This document shows, piece by piece, positions 10,387 to 20,561 of a stretch of 64,000 nucleotides of DNA (positions are counted from its first letter, which is position 1; every line of letters begins with the position of its first letter). The translations under genes were made by a program, and so were the position numbers. The notes below the pieces were generated by a model. It saw nothing but the letters and a program-made list of their open reading frames with translations. It was not told the DNA's origin and searched no databases. Origin of the DNA: Plenodomus lindquistii (taxonomy: Eukaryota; Ascomycota; Dothideomycetes; Pleosporales; Leptosphaeriaceae); the NCBI GenBank assembly GCA_025504975.1, contig JANUWI010000011.1:620001-684000 (forward strand), given 5' to 3'.

Positions 10387-10396
10387 GTCACGTGAC
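10387..10396. promoter_or_regulatory. GTCACGTGAC palindrome (bHLH/CACGTG-type site)
   Basis: A perfect 10-bp palindrome with a CACGTG core, about 170 bp upstream of the start at 10564. In fungi this core binds bHLH factors such as Cbf1 and Pho4. Occupancy here is inference. Confidence 0.4.
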
Positions 10397-10563
10397 TTAT
10401 CGATACGCACCTACCATCGCGAAAGCGCGCCTTCTTCGCGTCTTGCCTGCATCATCATCGGAAGCCTCATCCCAACTCCACCACTTCAACACCAACATCG
10501 CCTCTTAATATCTTCGTCCACATTTCACGCCAAACCTCCCCACAATCACTGCTACTGATTACG

Positions 10564-11306
10564 ATGATGCTCACCAGCACCTACTACACGCCCTCAATGC
10601 CTCACTACACGGCCTACACGCCACCGCGATCTTCGCCACTATCCGAGCGGTCTGCCAATACCGCACCGCGACTCTTCAACTTCAGCATGGGATCTCCAGA
10701 TCAGAAGAAGCCTTCAATATCACAACGCGCGTATAAGGCGAATCCAGTGATGCAGACGCGTGACGCTGCGACAAAGAGGCGACGAGACATGTTCTTCAAT
10801 CGTGTACAAAATAGTCGCGAGGACAAGAAGTGGGAGGCGCGTGGTGAACAGGTACGCCCTATCATCCTGCCGTTTGCGTGCGACAGATACTTACACTTCA
10901 ACAGATTCAACAGCTTGATTTCGTGTCCGAGCGCAAACGCTGGGAAGCAGAGAAGGCGCGTCAAGCACCACCACCAGAAGACCCGGAGTTTGATGAGGAC
11001 CTGATCGATGGCGCAATGCTACCCGAGCTTCCACAAATACACAGCGCGCCACAGCCCGAGACTTGGATGACAGAGGCGGATTGGGTCGCTGCACAAGAAG
11101 AGTACGAACTGCAGCAGTTGGTCGCGTCAATGGAACAAGAGAACGATGCCTCATCACAACACTACGGAAGCGATGATGAAGATTATGATTCGATCTTCAT
11201 GGAGTGCGCGACGACTGCGAGCGAGCAACATCAGTACCAACCGCACCAGGCGTATGGCGCATCGAACGACGTGGAGATGATGGACATGGATATGACTGAT
11301 GGCTAA
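10564..11306 (+). CDS. Conserved fungal protein of unknown function, acidic C-terminus
   Basis: Two exons, 10564-10851 and 10905-11306, joined over a 53-nt intron (10852-10904, GTACGC donor, AACAG acceptor), giving 229 residues. A second AG nine bases downstream (CAACAG, ending 10913) is also in frame. The N-terminus is Pro/Ser/Tyr-rich and of low complexity. The conserved core is a basic, charged helical stretch: RRRDMFFNRVQNSREDKKWE followed by ARGEQ and RKRWEAEKARQAPPPEDPE. The C-terminal third is acidic (YGSDDEDYDSIFMECA) and ends MMDMDMTDG. I recall proteins with this basic helical core as widespread but unnamed in ascomycetes. The composition suggests a nuclear or cytosolic adaptor, not an enzyme. 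Function is not claimed. Confidence 0.7.
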
Positions 11307-11420
11307 AAACAACACATGTTTTATTGTACGACATCACCGCTTCATCGTATGAAAGAACAGATAGAATGTATGTATTGGGTATCTGAAGGAGATGGGGCGC
11401 ACTGGTCGATCGGCGGAATG

Positions 11421-12519
11421 CTACTGCGTGGGACAACCCTGGTCCATGTCTGAGAGTGCTTCCTGTGCAGCATTCATATCACCGACGAGATCAGGCGGTG
11501 GAGAGCCGGCAGCTTGCATCTGTAATATGTCAGACAAGTGATTGAAGAGCGTGAGGCTCCGCAAAGCTGAAGTGGGGTAGACATACCTTCTGCATCCTTT
11601 CGACAATATATTCCCGATCTTGGGCATTCGCATCGCTATACCCCTTTTTCTCGAACCGTGCAACTATCTCCCTGACTAGACTCTGCTGCTCCTCGTATCT
11701 CTTCAAGTCGTCCTTCTCAACCTTCTCCTTATTCTCGTCCATCCATTTGGGAAATTTGTCGTCTAGCTCCTTCATCGGCTCGTACAAGATGTCCTTGTTG
11801 GTAAGCTGCTCCATCATGCCCATAAGTATCTTGCTGAAATCCTCATCGCCTCCTTCGCCTCCTCCGAAGTTCCCGCCCTCCATAGAGGCGAGCATCTGCG
11901 CAAGGATATCATCTTGCGATGATGACGCGGCAGCAGAAGCCGCAGTGTCGCTGGACGACTGCATACGCTCCATCGTCTTCTTGATCGTCTCTTGAAACGA
12001 CTTCTCCGCCTTTGACGAAGCCTCTGTCTCCTTTTTACTTGAGCTCGCCGGCTCTTTCGCCTTGCTCTCAGTCTTTGCTGTCGGTTCACTCGCAGGCATC
12101 TGTCCAGCCAGCGCTTCCAACGGGTTCGCACCGCCCATCTCCTGACTCATCTCCTTCATGATATCTTCAAACTGTTTCTGGAAGTCTCCTTGGCCGAGCA
12201 ACTGTTCCATTTCCTCTTGCAACTTCTTCGCGAACTCATCTTCGTCTTGGAGGAGGAGTTCAGCAGGCGAAACGTCTTCTGGCCTTCCAGGACCGGAGGA
12301 TGAAGGTGCGCCGTGGGGAGCTGGGGCAGGTGCTTTGGAAGGTGGTGCTGGAGCCTTGGAGTCGAGTTTTGTGTTTGCAAAGTCATCTAGCATATCATCT
12401 AGGTCGGAGAGATCGTCTTCCTCAGGATCAGAGGCGACATCGGGTGGAGGGGCTGATGTAGTGGGGGCTGTGGCCTTGATGGGCTCCTGCTCCTCTTTCT
12501 TCACTGAGGCGTCCGCCAT
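11421..12519 (-). CDS. PEX19: Peroxin-19, peroxisomal membrane protein import receptor
   Basis: Minus strand, exons 12519-11587 and 11519-11421 with a 67-nt intron (11520-11586), giving 343 residues. The N-terminus holds the short acidic helix expected to bind Pex3 (DLSDLDDMLDDFANTK, about residues 34-49), then a Pro/Ala linker. The C-terminal helical domain that binds membrane-protein targeting signals is present (FQETIKKTMERM, KILMGMMEQLTNKDILYEPM, DDKFPKWMDENKEKVEKDDL). The last exon supplies GSPPPDLVGDM and ends CPTQ, a CaaX-type box, so C-terminal farnesylation, known for Pex19, is likely. Known role: a cytosolic chaperone and receptor that brings peroxisomal membrane proteins to Pex3. 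Its start faces the UBC9 start across about 500 bp. Confidence 0.93.
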
Positions 12520-13028
12520 CTCGTCGACGGTTATGTGTGGATCCTCAAAGGAGTGCTGGTGTACGTAAGGAACACAAACACGTATCTAGAAGGCAGCAGA
12601 TCTTCCAAGAATCAGACTATACGAACTGAAGTGCACCCGTACCAATCAGCCTCGGCCCGTCACTCAGCCTGGCCACACTGTCCCAAGCAGCAGCAGGCGG
12701 GGCATGCTCTTAGCGCGGGGCAAGCGCTCCCCCCATGCCATCGCAACTTCCCGGCCGGGTCCCAGAGCAGTGGCACTGGCGCCCGAGCGCCAACAATTGT
12801 CGGCGGCCGTCACGTGCAGCTTTGTCGCTCTCTCGCGACTTGCTCAAACCCGACTCTCTCACCTTAAGTTTGACACTCACCTTCACCGCGACAAGGAGCT
12901 GCTTTGTAAGCGCGGCGTCGCCACTTTCTTCTTCTCCTGGGACTTAAGAACTAGCCACAACACCCATTCATTCCACTGAAATATACAACGAGACAGGCAC
13001 AGGCGCAAGGCAGCCTCACTTCTACATC
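12520..13028. promoter_or_regulatory. Divergent promoter region PEX19 / UBC9
   Basis: Intergenic region between two divergent genes. It contains a CACGTG core at 12811-12816 and a pyrimidine-rich stretch before the UBC9 start. No coding exon seen. Confidence 0.5.
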
Positions 13029-13666
13029 ATGACTTTGTGCATGAACAGGCTCTCAGAGGAGAGGTATGCGCTTTCGAACTCTTGTGGGAAAGTCCACGTA
13101 GTTCTGACATGCGACACATAGGAAACAATGGCGACGCGACCACCCCTTTGGCTTCTTCGCAAAACCGATGCGCGTAAACGGCATGATGGACCTCAAGAAG
13201 TGGGAGTGCGGTGTTCCCGGCAAGGAAAAGACATTATGGGAGGGCGGGCTCTTTAAGCTAGAGCTCACGTTTCCGGACGAGTATCCTACCAAGCCGCCGA
13301 AATGTACGTCCTTCCAGTGTCTCCAAACTCGTCCTACAAACATCCCTCCCGCGCCCAATCCTCCACCCCCAGTCGCCACCTACAGAAAAGCGCTAACAAT
13401 GATGTTAAACAGGCAAATTCGTCCCCCCTCTTTTCCACCCCAACGTCTACCCCTCGGGTACTGTCTGCCTCTCCATCCTCAACGAAGAAGAAGGCTGGAA
13501 GCCCGCCATAACTATCAAGGAGATTCTGCTAGGCATCCAATCGCTTCTCGACGAGCCGAACCCAGAGTCCCCAGCGCAAGCCGACGCCTTCAACTTGTTC
13601 AAAAAGGATAGAACGGCGTATGAGAAGAAGGTTCGGAGTATCGTCAAGGAGAACCCTGCGCCGTAG
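13029..13666 (+). CDS. UBC9: SUMO-conjugating enzyme E2 (Ubc9)
   Basis: Three exons, 13029-13063, 13122-13303 and 13413-13666, give 156 residues, the usual Ubc9 length. Introns are 58 and 109 nt; the second has a CGCTAAC branch site. Motifs in order: HPFGFFAKP, KKWECGVPGKEKTLWEGG, FPDEYPTKPPKC, HPNVYPSGTVCLSILNEEEG, PESPAQADAFNLFKKDR and a C-terminal KENPAP. The catalytic cysteine is Cys91 in GTVCLSI, preceded by the HPNVYPSG segment typical of E2 enzymes. Known role: accepts SUMO from the E1 (Aos1-Uba2) and transfers it to lysines of nuclear proteins. It acts in cell division, DNA repair and transcription, and is essential in budding yeast. No residue looks abnormal. Confidence 0.96.
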
Positions 13667-14400
13667 TATATGCCGTGGGGGTGGGTTGGCGTGGAGCGTG
13701 AGGCGTGGAGGCAGAGCGTGGGTATGCTGAAAAGGTGTGAGAGGGTGTGCAAGGAGTGGGGGTGTTTGGTTGAGAGGGTGGGTGTGCGCAGGTGGATATG
13801 AGCTTTGGGAAGGAAGACGGTACATTTTTCTTTCTTGCTGGGTATTTTTCTTTCTGCGAAGTGTGGCATTCGGCTGCAATGACTTGCTTGGGCGATGTGC
13901 ATTTGGGCGTTCAAGGAAATGACATGCGATGGGTAGTGTAAATGATGCAAGGTGCTTGAGGCGGCAGGGAACTATGATACCTACTGGCTTTCACGATGAC
14001 GAGACTCGAGGCATGTGGCACTTTCGAGAAATCATGAGTACATTCAATGCAAAATGCTCTTCAAACATCCACCCCTGATCCCGCACACCAGATGAAGCAA
14101 GCAAGAAAAGAATTAACGTTTAGTGATATATCCAGATTACCCATCCATAACCCATCAGTCTCGCAGACCGGGTCCTTCCTTCTCACTCTCTCAAAATCCT
14201 AAAATTTCCCATTTCCGTTTGCCAAAATATCTGTCTTCGTGCAGCTTTTTATATAGTACATTTCCTTCCACACTCTGCAAAAACCCAAATCACCCCGACG
14301 AATAACGAAAAACTCCTGTCTTCTTCCTGCCGCGACCGAAGTCTATCTCCTTTTCCCAATCACTGTACTGTGATATGGTTGGTACGGTTGGATAATCTTC
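13667..14400. other. Convergent 3' region between UBC9 and the PAB2-type gene
   Basis: UBC9 and the minus-strand RRM gene end toward each other here. Short antisense frames occur, but I see no supportable gene. Expected to hold the 3' UTRs and poly(A) signals of both. Confidence 0.5.
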
Positions 14401-15437
14401 CTAGTACGGACGGTACTGCGAGCCTCCCCTTCCTCCACGGTATCCGCCGCGGTATCCACCGCCTCGTGGAGCGCCATAGTCGCCACGACCGTAGCCACCG
14501 CCACGTCCGCCGTAGGGTGAACCGCGTCCTCCATAGCCGCCGCCGCGACCACGGCCTCCGCGGCCACCTCGTGTCATGCCGGGGAGATTTGTGCGCTTAG
14601 GAACGACCTAGGTGGTGTGTTAATATGGGAATAACTCATCGAGCAGCGGTCGAAGCCGGGAGTTCCGGTATGAGCAGGAAACTGTAAGAGGAGAAGACGT
14701 ACCTTGAGGTTTCGATCGCGGAATTGACTGTTGTCCAGTACGAGGGCCTCATTGACGAGATGTGGTTCTGTAAACTCCACATACGCGTACCTGCATACGC
14801 TCATTAGCGTTCCGATCTTTCTGCCAAACTCTTGCCAGGTAGGAGATGTTATTTCATAAACGTAGGGGTTCAAGCGCACGCGACTCGTCGCGCTTCGTGG
14901 AATCAAATGACGTGTCATCGCCATCGCGCAAAAGCTCTTCACATCACAACTCTTGAAAGAAAACCTCCTCTTTGTACTGACCCTTTAGGATGACCTGTGA
15001 ACTTGTCCAGCAGAATTGTAACACGGTTGATGCTGCCGATGCTTTGGAAATGCGCCTGGATCTCTTCTGGGCTTGCGCCGTAGTCTACGTTTCCGACGAA
15101 GACGCTCCGCGCGTCGACGTCTTCTTTGCTTTCGCGCATTTCATGGCGCTCGTTGTCGAGGGATTGTTGCATTTCGCGTAGCTTGGCGGCTTCATCTTCC
15201 ATTTCTTGGACGCGGCGACGCATGGCGGATATTTCCTCCTGTGTTGTCACGTTAGTACATGTCTCATGCGTGGATAGAGGTTGCGATCTTGAAGCATGCC
15301 GATTCGCGCAATGCTGGTGGGACGGCTCGGAGAGTGAATGGGCAAGGTGTTCGGTATCGTACCTCTTCATTAGGGTCCTCTGCAGTATCGAGGCGCTCAT
15401 CCTCCTCGCGCTTTTGCACGACATCTACGTCTGACAT
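14401..15437 (-). CDS. PAB2: Nuclear poly(A)-binding protein 2 (PABPN1/Pab2 type), RRM plus RGG tail
   Basis: Minus strand, four exons: 15437-15363, 15238-14982, 14790-14703 and 14607-14401; 208 residues. After an acidic N-terminus and a short coiled coil (about residues 26-60) comes one RRM, about residues 65-140. It has RNP2 (VFVGNVDYG) and RNP1 (KGYAYVEF), and the linking SPEEIQAHFQSIGSINRVTI stretch is diagnostic of the PABPN1/Pab2 group. The tail PKRTNLPGMTRGG runs into about 55 residues of Arg-Gly and Gly-Tyr repeats, a likely target of arginine methylation. Known role: binds nuclear poly(A) tails and couples them to exosome decay (fission yeast Pab2) or tail-length control. The first intron acceptor is a tandem AGGAG, so one Glu may be variably included. 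Introns are 124, 191 and 95 nt, longer than in most neighbours. Confidence 0.92.
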
Positions 15438-16104
15438 GGCTGCGAGTGTTTTAAGCCGTCTAAGTGCCTAATTAGTATGCGCAGTCTCAAATGTATCTGC
15501 CTGTGAACATACGAGGCTGTTATAAAGTCTTAGGAATGTGAAGTCCGGTTGAGCTGCGAACAAGGGGTCGCAGTCAAGTTTGCAGTGTTTGAACGTGTCG
15601 CGACTCTAATGCGACAGTGTTTGAAGACTTGGAGATGGTTTGTGTCAAAGGAACGGCACCTGATGGTTGGTAAAGGTCGGTGTTGCTCATTGTAAATGAC
15701 GAATGGTGTTTGGGGAGGATGCTAGCGTGGCGCTAACAATGGCGGAGCCTCACTTATGTCAGCCGGAGATGGGCCGATTTCGCTGTGCCGGTACGCACGA
15801 GTCGTTCTCTTCCTCAATTTCGATGCCCCCGACTATATTCACAGGCAAAATTATGGCTCATTGTGCAGAGTGGTGAGGGTGTCATTCCTGGTCCTAAAAC
15901 AATCGATTGCTTGTTCAGAACGCTGGTAAACCTGACCAATGACTGATGACTATGCAGTCTGTCTTGTCATGCTCCTCCCAAATTTCCAAACTCCCACTCA
16001 AGAGACATCCCCAATGCATACCCATTCTCGTTTTCGTTCTCATCAATCAATCCCAAACTCCTTGATGAATTTCGCGCTAGCGTTCCCACGGCTAGTCTTC
16101 ATCT
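15438..16104. other. Intergenic between PAB2-type gene and the BTB array
   Basis: No supportable gene. Holds the PAB2 promoter and the 3' region of the first BTB gene. It is the left edge of the BTB array. Confidence 0.5.
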
Positions 16105-16899
16105 TCACCATTTGACCTGCGATGGATCGAAGCTGATCCGTGCTCCGGAGCCAGTATCTCCCCGCCCTTCCTTTTTGGCCACAGCATTGATGCCATAGTC
16201 TTCTCGCTTCAACCACCTCTGATCTGAACCCAGAGAGAGGAGCTTTTCCATCTTTTGCATGACCTGGATCAAGAACTCCTTTGGGACGAACTCGATGTGC
16301 GCCGGCGTATGTCCGTTCCATGAGGCAACACCATTGTTGATGCAGTGTGCGTCGGTAGCCAATTGCAACAAAGTATCATCGTGCGGCAGGTTTTCGAAAA
16401 AGTATATAATAAGCCGAACCGCCGGTGAAGTGGACTTCTCTGAGAAATAATTGAACGCCAGGTTCAGGATGTCTCGCTTCAGCTCCGGAATGATTAGTCG
16501 ATCAGCCAGCACATAGACCTTCCAGCGCAGAGCGACTGGGCCGTCAAGCTTCTGACCCACCTCTACGGCCGTGTGCACTGACGCTGAAAGAATGCCATTG
16601 TAGATGTAGTTGACGAAAATATCGAAGGCATCGGTATCGACGTCAGTGAGCGAGATGCTACCATCGACCGATTCCTTGAACGCTCCGGAGAGTGCGCCAC
16701 GGAAGTAACCAGAGTGGAACTTGAGGAGGTCTGTATGCAGCATGTATCGCTTCTTTTCGGACCCGACCTGGACAACTACCGTTTCGGAGCAAGCGAACAC
16801 ACTGCGAGCTTGTCAGTAACTTCTCCCGATTTCAGGAGACCAGCACACGTACCTGGGAGACGGCGCAATGGCCTGAAGTTTCATATCCTTAGCAGCCAT
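16105..16899 (-). CDS. BTB/POZ domain protein, array member 1
   Basis: Minus strand, exons 16899-16853 and 16801-16105, with a 51-nt phase-2 intron (16802-16852, branch TACTGAC); 247 residues. Exon 1 encodes 15 residues (MAAKDMKLQAIAPSP). The BTB/POZ fold begins directly after the splice: ETVVVQVGSEKKRYMLHTDL, FHSGYFRGALSGAFKES, SISLTDVDTDAFDIFVNYIY and KVYVLADRLIIPELKRDIL. C-terminal to it is a helical region with FVPKEFLIQVMQKMEKL. No Kelch, MATH or zinc-finger domain is attached. BTB proteins dimerise and many serve as Cullin-3 adaptors or transcription co-factors; which applies here is unknown. Together with member 2 it forms the diverged minus-strand half of the array. Confidence 0.85.
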
Positions 16900-17395
16900 C
16901 TTGGTTGGAGTTGAAGACGTTCGAAAGATGTGTCTGCAGACGATGATAGGAAGTAGAAAGAGATTACTACCGCATCTCACGTCGATAGTACTGATATACT
17001 GCTGGTAAGAGAGGATATCTTGGCGCGATACGAACGAAGGTAAAGGTCATTGTTGCGCCGCAATTAGTGCTACTTGCCATTCTTCTCTCACTATCACATT
17101 CCGACTGTTCAGGAGCATTTATGGACTGCTCAGAACTCTCGCAAAAGTCAAAGTGGTGTAGCTACGAGGTGCACGGTGTAAAGCAAGTGTTTCACCATTC
17201 GTCAATCTTTCAAATTCGTGTTTTTTTCGTCATGCCTGATACTATTTCATAGACCGACCTTCGCCTCTGACAAACCTAGGTACAGAGTGTCCCGATAAGA
17301 CCAATCCGAACGGATCGCCTTCCGCACCACTGCTCGGCCGGGTGGTTCAGCACCATTCCATCTCACTGTGCCTGCCATTGCATTGTCCACTCCGC
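16900..17395. other. Intergenic between BTB members 1 and 2
   Basis: No gene seen. Presumably the promoter of member 1 and the 3' region of member 2. Confidence 0.5.
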
Positions 17396-18132
17396 TCACT
17401 TCGTTGACTCTCCATTCGTGTCTGGGAACACGTAGTCCTCGCGGTCGAGCTTCCGCTGATGTTTCTTTAACTGACCCAATTCATTTTGCTTGAGCAAAAT
17501 GCGGATCAGAACGTCTTTGGGCAGCTGAGGCAAGGCAGCAAGACTGTCCACAGGCATCTTGACAGATCCCTGCTTGACACAGTAGGTATCGATCAACAAT
17601 TGGATGATCGGATCGGTTTCGGGTAGAACTTCACACCAAGTGACCACGGCGTCCAATACATAAGAGGATTTGATGCGCACGAACATGTCGAAGAACTGAT
17701 CGAAGATTGCTTTCTTCAACCCGTCAGCCATTAGCATGTCGCTCATGAGATACGACTCCACCGCAAGACCAATGTTGTCAGCTGATATTGGTGAACCAAT
17801 CAGCCATACACGGTGCGGTAATGTCTTTTCGTATATCCAGTCGACGAAAACGTCAAATAATTCGGTAGCGGTTTCTTTCAAACTCACTACACCCTCAGTT
17901 GCCTCCTTGAAGGTGCCAGAGAATGCGCCACGGAAGAATCCCGAGTGGAAAGTGAGTAGCTTCTTGTGGAGAGTGTATGTCTTTGCTTTCGCGCCGACCT
18001 TGACAATCACGGTCTCTGATGTGGCGAATGCGCTGACTCGAGTTAGCACATGTATGGCCAGGAAATTGGATGTAATATTTGCCTTGCATGTGGCCTCTTC
18101 TCCTTTGACATCGTTTTCCCGGATATCGCCAT
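17396..18132 (-). CDS. BTB/POZ domain protein, array member 2, with a probable GC-AG intron
   Basis: Minus strand. The preferred model has exons 18132-18083 and 18032-17396 joined over a 50-nt intron (18033-18082) with an AG|GCAAAT donor, a TGCTAAC branch and a GTCAG acceptor; 228 residues. It restores the phase-2 junction seen in the paralogues and gives a short Lys/Arg-rich first exon (MAISGKTMSKEKRPHA). The unspliced frame is open back to 18355, so a 319-residue form cannot be excluded. BTB motifs: ETVIVKVGAKAKTYTLHKKL, FHSGFFRGAFSGTFKEA and LFDVFVDWIYEKTLP, followed by a helical C-terminal part with LPKDVLIRILLKQNELGQ. It is divergent to member 3, with starts about 316 bp apart. Function unknown. 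Confidence 0.75.
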
Positions 18133-18448
18133 CGGTCGGTGCTGCAGTCGTTTGACTGTGACGATTGTTGGTATGGGTATGAGGGAAAGCCAGAGGGCTG
18201 CGATGAGCCTTATGTGTGCAGCAGTCTTTTGAGAGCAAGTTTCGATCAGCAGCAGCTCCGCAATTACCAGGTGAAGTTGCGTTGCTGCCTTTGCGACTTT
18301 CAACGGTAAGATACTGCTCTCTCATTGCTCCCGCCTCACCTCCAGACGTAGCCATTACTTGGCCCTCTCGCTATCAATCGAACCCCCACCCCCACCCCCA
18401 CTCTCTAACCCTCCATACCAAACGCAAACTCTGGAAAAATTACTCACA
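18133..18448. promoter_or_regulatory. Divergent promoter between BTB members 2 and 3
   Basis: The point where array orientation flips. Contains a (CCCCCA)-type tract near 18381-18401. No coding exon required by the preferred models, although the frame of member 2 stays open across part of it. Confidence 0.45.
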
Positions 18449-19159
18449 ATGTCTTCGGTGGGAGAAAAGAGGGGCCGCCCGTCGGCACAGTAAGTATGTT
18501 ATACGAAGGGGTCTGACTGCGTACTGACGCTGGGTAGCGAGATATTTTCAAGCGACATGGTTACTATCAAAGTCGGGCCTGCAGCACACGAATACCGCGC
18601 GCACAAAGTCTTGCTCATGCATTACTCTGGATACTTCCGGGGCGCCTTAGGATCTACCAATTTCGAAGAGGGCAGAACTGGCGTTATTACGTTGGAAGAT
18701 GTCGACACTTACGCCTTCGTTGTGTTCCTCAAGTGGTTATATTCCGAAGATTTTCCCGACTGGGAGGCGCGGGACTTCGAGAACTGGGGCAATCCCGATG
18801 AAAGTACAGACAAAGCCATCGTCATGGTCTACATCTTCGCCGATCGCTTCTTAGTCCGAGAGCTAGCAGAGCACGCCAGCGAGATGCTGTACGAAGAGAT
18901 CGGGGATAACGACCCTTGCACAGATGCTATCATAGCAGCATTCGCGGGTCTTCGTAGTGACAGCCCCGTTCTACGTATGCTCATTGATTTATGCTGCCTT
19001 CATTGGAGTCCTGGCAGCTGCGAGCCCATAGAAGCGGTGCTGGAGGAACTTCCCCTTGAGTATTATCGGCATCTAGCTTATCGGTTTGCGGCAATGCGCG
19101 ACGAGGGGTTTAAAGGACACCCATACTCCGAATACGAGGAGCCAGACATTGGGACCTAG
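18449..19159 (+). CDS. BTB/POZ domain protein, array member 3
   Basis: Exons 18449-18489 (41 nt) and 18538-19159 around a 48-nt phase-2 intron (GTAAGT donor, branch TACTGAC); 220 residues. Exon 1 reads MSSVGEKRGRPSA. The BTB core follows: MVTIKVGPAAHEYRAHKVLL, HYSGYFRGALGSTNFEEG, VITLEDVDTYAFVVFLKWLY and VYIFADRFLVRELAE. The C-terminal helical part has LRMLIDLCCLHW and the array signature LEYYRHLAYRFAAMRDEGF, ending in an acidic YSEYEEPD stretch. No extra domain. It is the first of six plus-strand members that share exon size, intron phase and C-terminal layout. Function unknown. Confidence 0.87.
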
Positions 19160-19858
19160 GAAGCAATGGAGGACTGCCGCAGAAGAATGGGAAGGCTGCA
19201 GTCAGATGGGTGATTGCATCGAACATGAAACTACCTAACTGACACACTGTCACTGGCGACACAAAACGGCTCGGTGGGATACAAGTTGCTCTGGAATTGA
19301 AGTTTACTGTCAGATCGATGATGGCGTTCTTTGAGTGGACAGAGAGGTGGGGGGGGGGTGCTACTGGGAGTCAATGGCAAAACATTATCGCGAGTCGGAG
19401 GCGAAAGGCTATCAAGCTGGTCGGTCGAACACTTTTTCAATGTCTAACTTCAACACCAATGGCATATGTCCTGCTCACTTTCCCAATTATGATCTCTGAC
19501 ATAGTGAATGAATCAAGACAAGGCTTTATCGCTTTATCGCGCGCGGGTATACATATCTGTGGTAAGCTAAAACTTGTCATGTCTCGTCTCGCAATTTTGC
19601 TTCATTCATGAAGTCGTGTTAAAGCTCTGAAAGAAGCTTGTACAGTTGGTTTGTAAATCAGAGCAATCGGTTTGTTGCAACTCCATGGCTCCCAAGGTGA
19701 AGGTGAGTCAGAACAAACTTCACGTCACTTCCTGGGTGGCCCTTTGCGGCTCCTACATTCGGCGCTAACAATTCACAAAGGTTACCTTCAGCCTCCCTCT
19801 TCTCTGTATCTTCTACACCCACATCGTCAACAAGCCTCCACGCAGCCCACTTACAGCA
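19160..19858. other. Intergenic between BTB members 3 and 4
   Basis: No supportable gene. A G9 run occurs near 19350. The last part is the probable promoter of the broken member 4. Confidence 0.5.
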
Positions 19859-20561
19859 ATGAGTCCAGCTATGGCGAACAAGTCGCGACCATTAGCCTCG
19901 TAAGCTCATCTCCTTACGCATCGTGAACCCACACTAATATTGTGAAGTGAGGTGTTCTCGAGCGGTATTATCACCATCGAAATCGGATCGCAGGCCAAGG
20001 AGTACTAGGTACACAGAGCTCTACTAGTGCACTATTCCGCATACTTCCGCGCAGCTCTGAACTCCAACAACTTCCAAGAGGAAAGGTCAGGTGTGGTCAC
20101 GCTTGATGACATCGAGACGTATACCTTTGATGCTTTCGTGGCGTGGCTGTACGCCCAGGATCTTCCGGACTCTCGTAAATGGAGATCTCTGGGATATTGA
20201 TTTCGTTCTCATTCAGGCGTATATCTTCGCGGATCGTTTCGTGGTACCAGAGTTCGCGAAAGCCGTGAGCCGTACATTATTCAACAGTTGTACCAAAGAT
20301 GTCGTTAGCGTAAAGACCCTGATCATCGCTTTCAAGAAGCTTCCCAGTGAAAGCCCCATTCTGCGTCTGCTGGTGGACACGCATTGGTTGAAATGGTATT
20401 CAGCCAATGATGATGAAGATTACGGTGAAGAAGAGGTCCCGGCTGAGTTCTACCATCGCCTTGCGCGCAGGTTCGCGGATCCGCGCGATGAAGAGATGGA
20501 AGAGCTGAATTACGCAGATTACGAGGAGCCAGAGGTCGAATGTCAGGAGAGTAAGGAGTAG
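19859..20561 (+). pseudogene. Broken BTB/POZ gene, array member 4 (nonsense plus frameshift)
   Basis: The gene structure is intact: exon 1 at 19859-19899 is 41 nt as in the paralogues, and the 48-nt intron 19900-19947 has GTAAGC, an ACTAAT branch and AAG. Exon 2 begins with GEV-like EVFSSGIITIEIGSQAKEY and then meets an in-frame TAG at 20006-20008, where paralogues have an ordinary residue before VH. The BTB reading resumes (HYSAYFRAALNSNNFQEE, VVTLDDIETYTFDAFVAWLY) until about 20170-20200, where the frame shifts. In the new frame the C-terminal half continues cleanly (AYIFADRFVVPEFAKAVSR, AEFYHRLARRFADPRDEEM) to the stop at 20561. Two independent lesions make a functional product unlikely. 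The rest is well preserved, so the loss is recent, unless these are assembly errors. Confidence 0.85.

Larger units (their letters stand above)
9053..10563. other. Gene-poor stretch with a minisatellite
   Basis: No gene seen apart from the repeat at 9360-9512. Minus-strand open frames at 9639-9857 and 9913-10248 have no recognisable content. The last 200 bp should be the promoter of the gene at 10564 and hold a GTCACGTGAC palindrome at 10387-10396. Confidence 0.5.

Noticed and set aside
17396..18355. 319-residue unspliced version of BTB member 2
   Set aside because: The first 110 residues have no similarity to the paralogues, whereas a 50-nt GC-AG intron restores the conserved exon structure. 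Kept only as an alternative.
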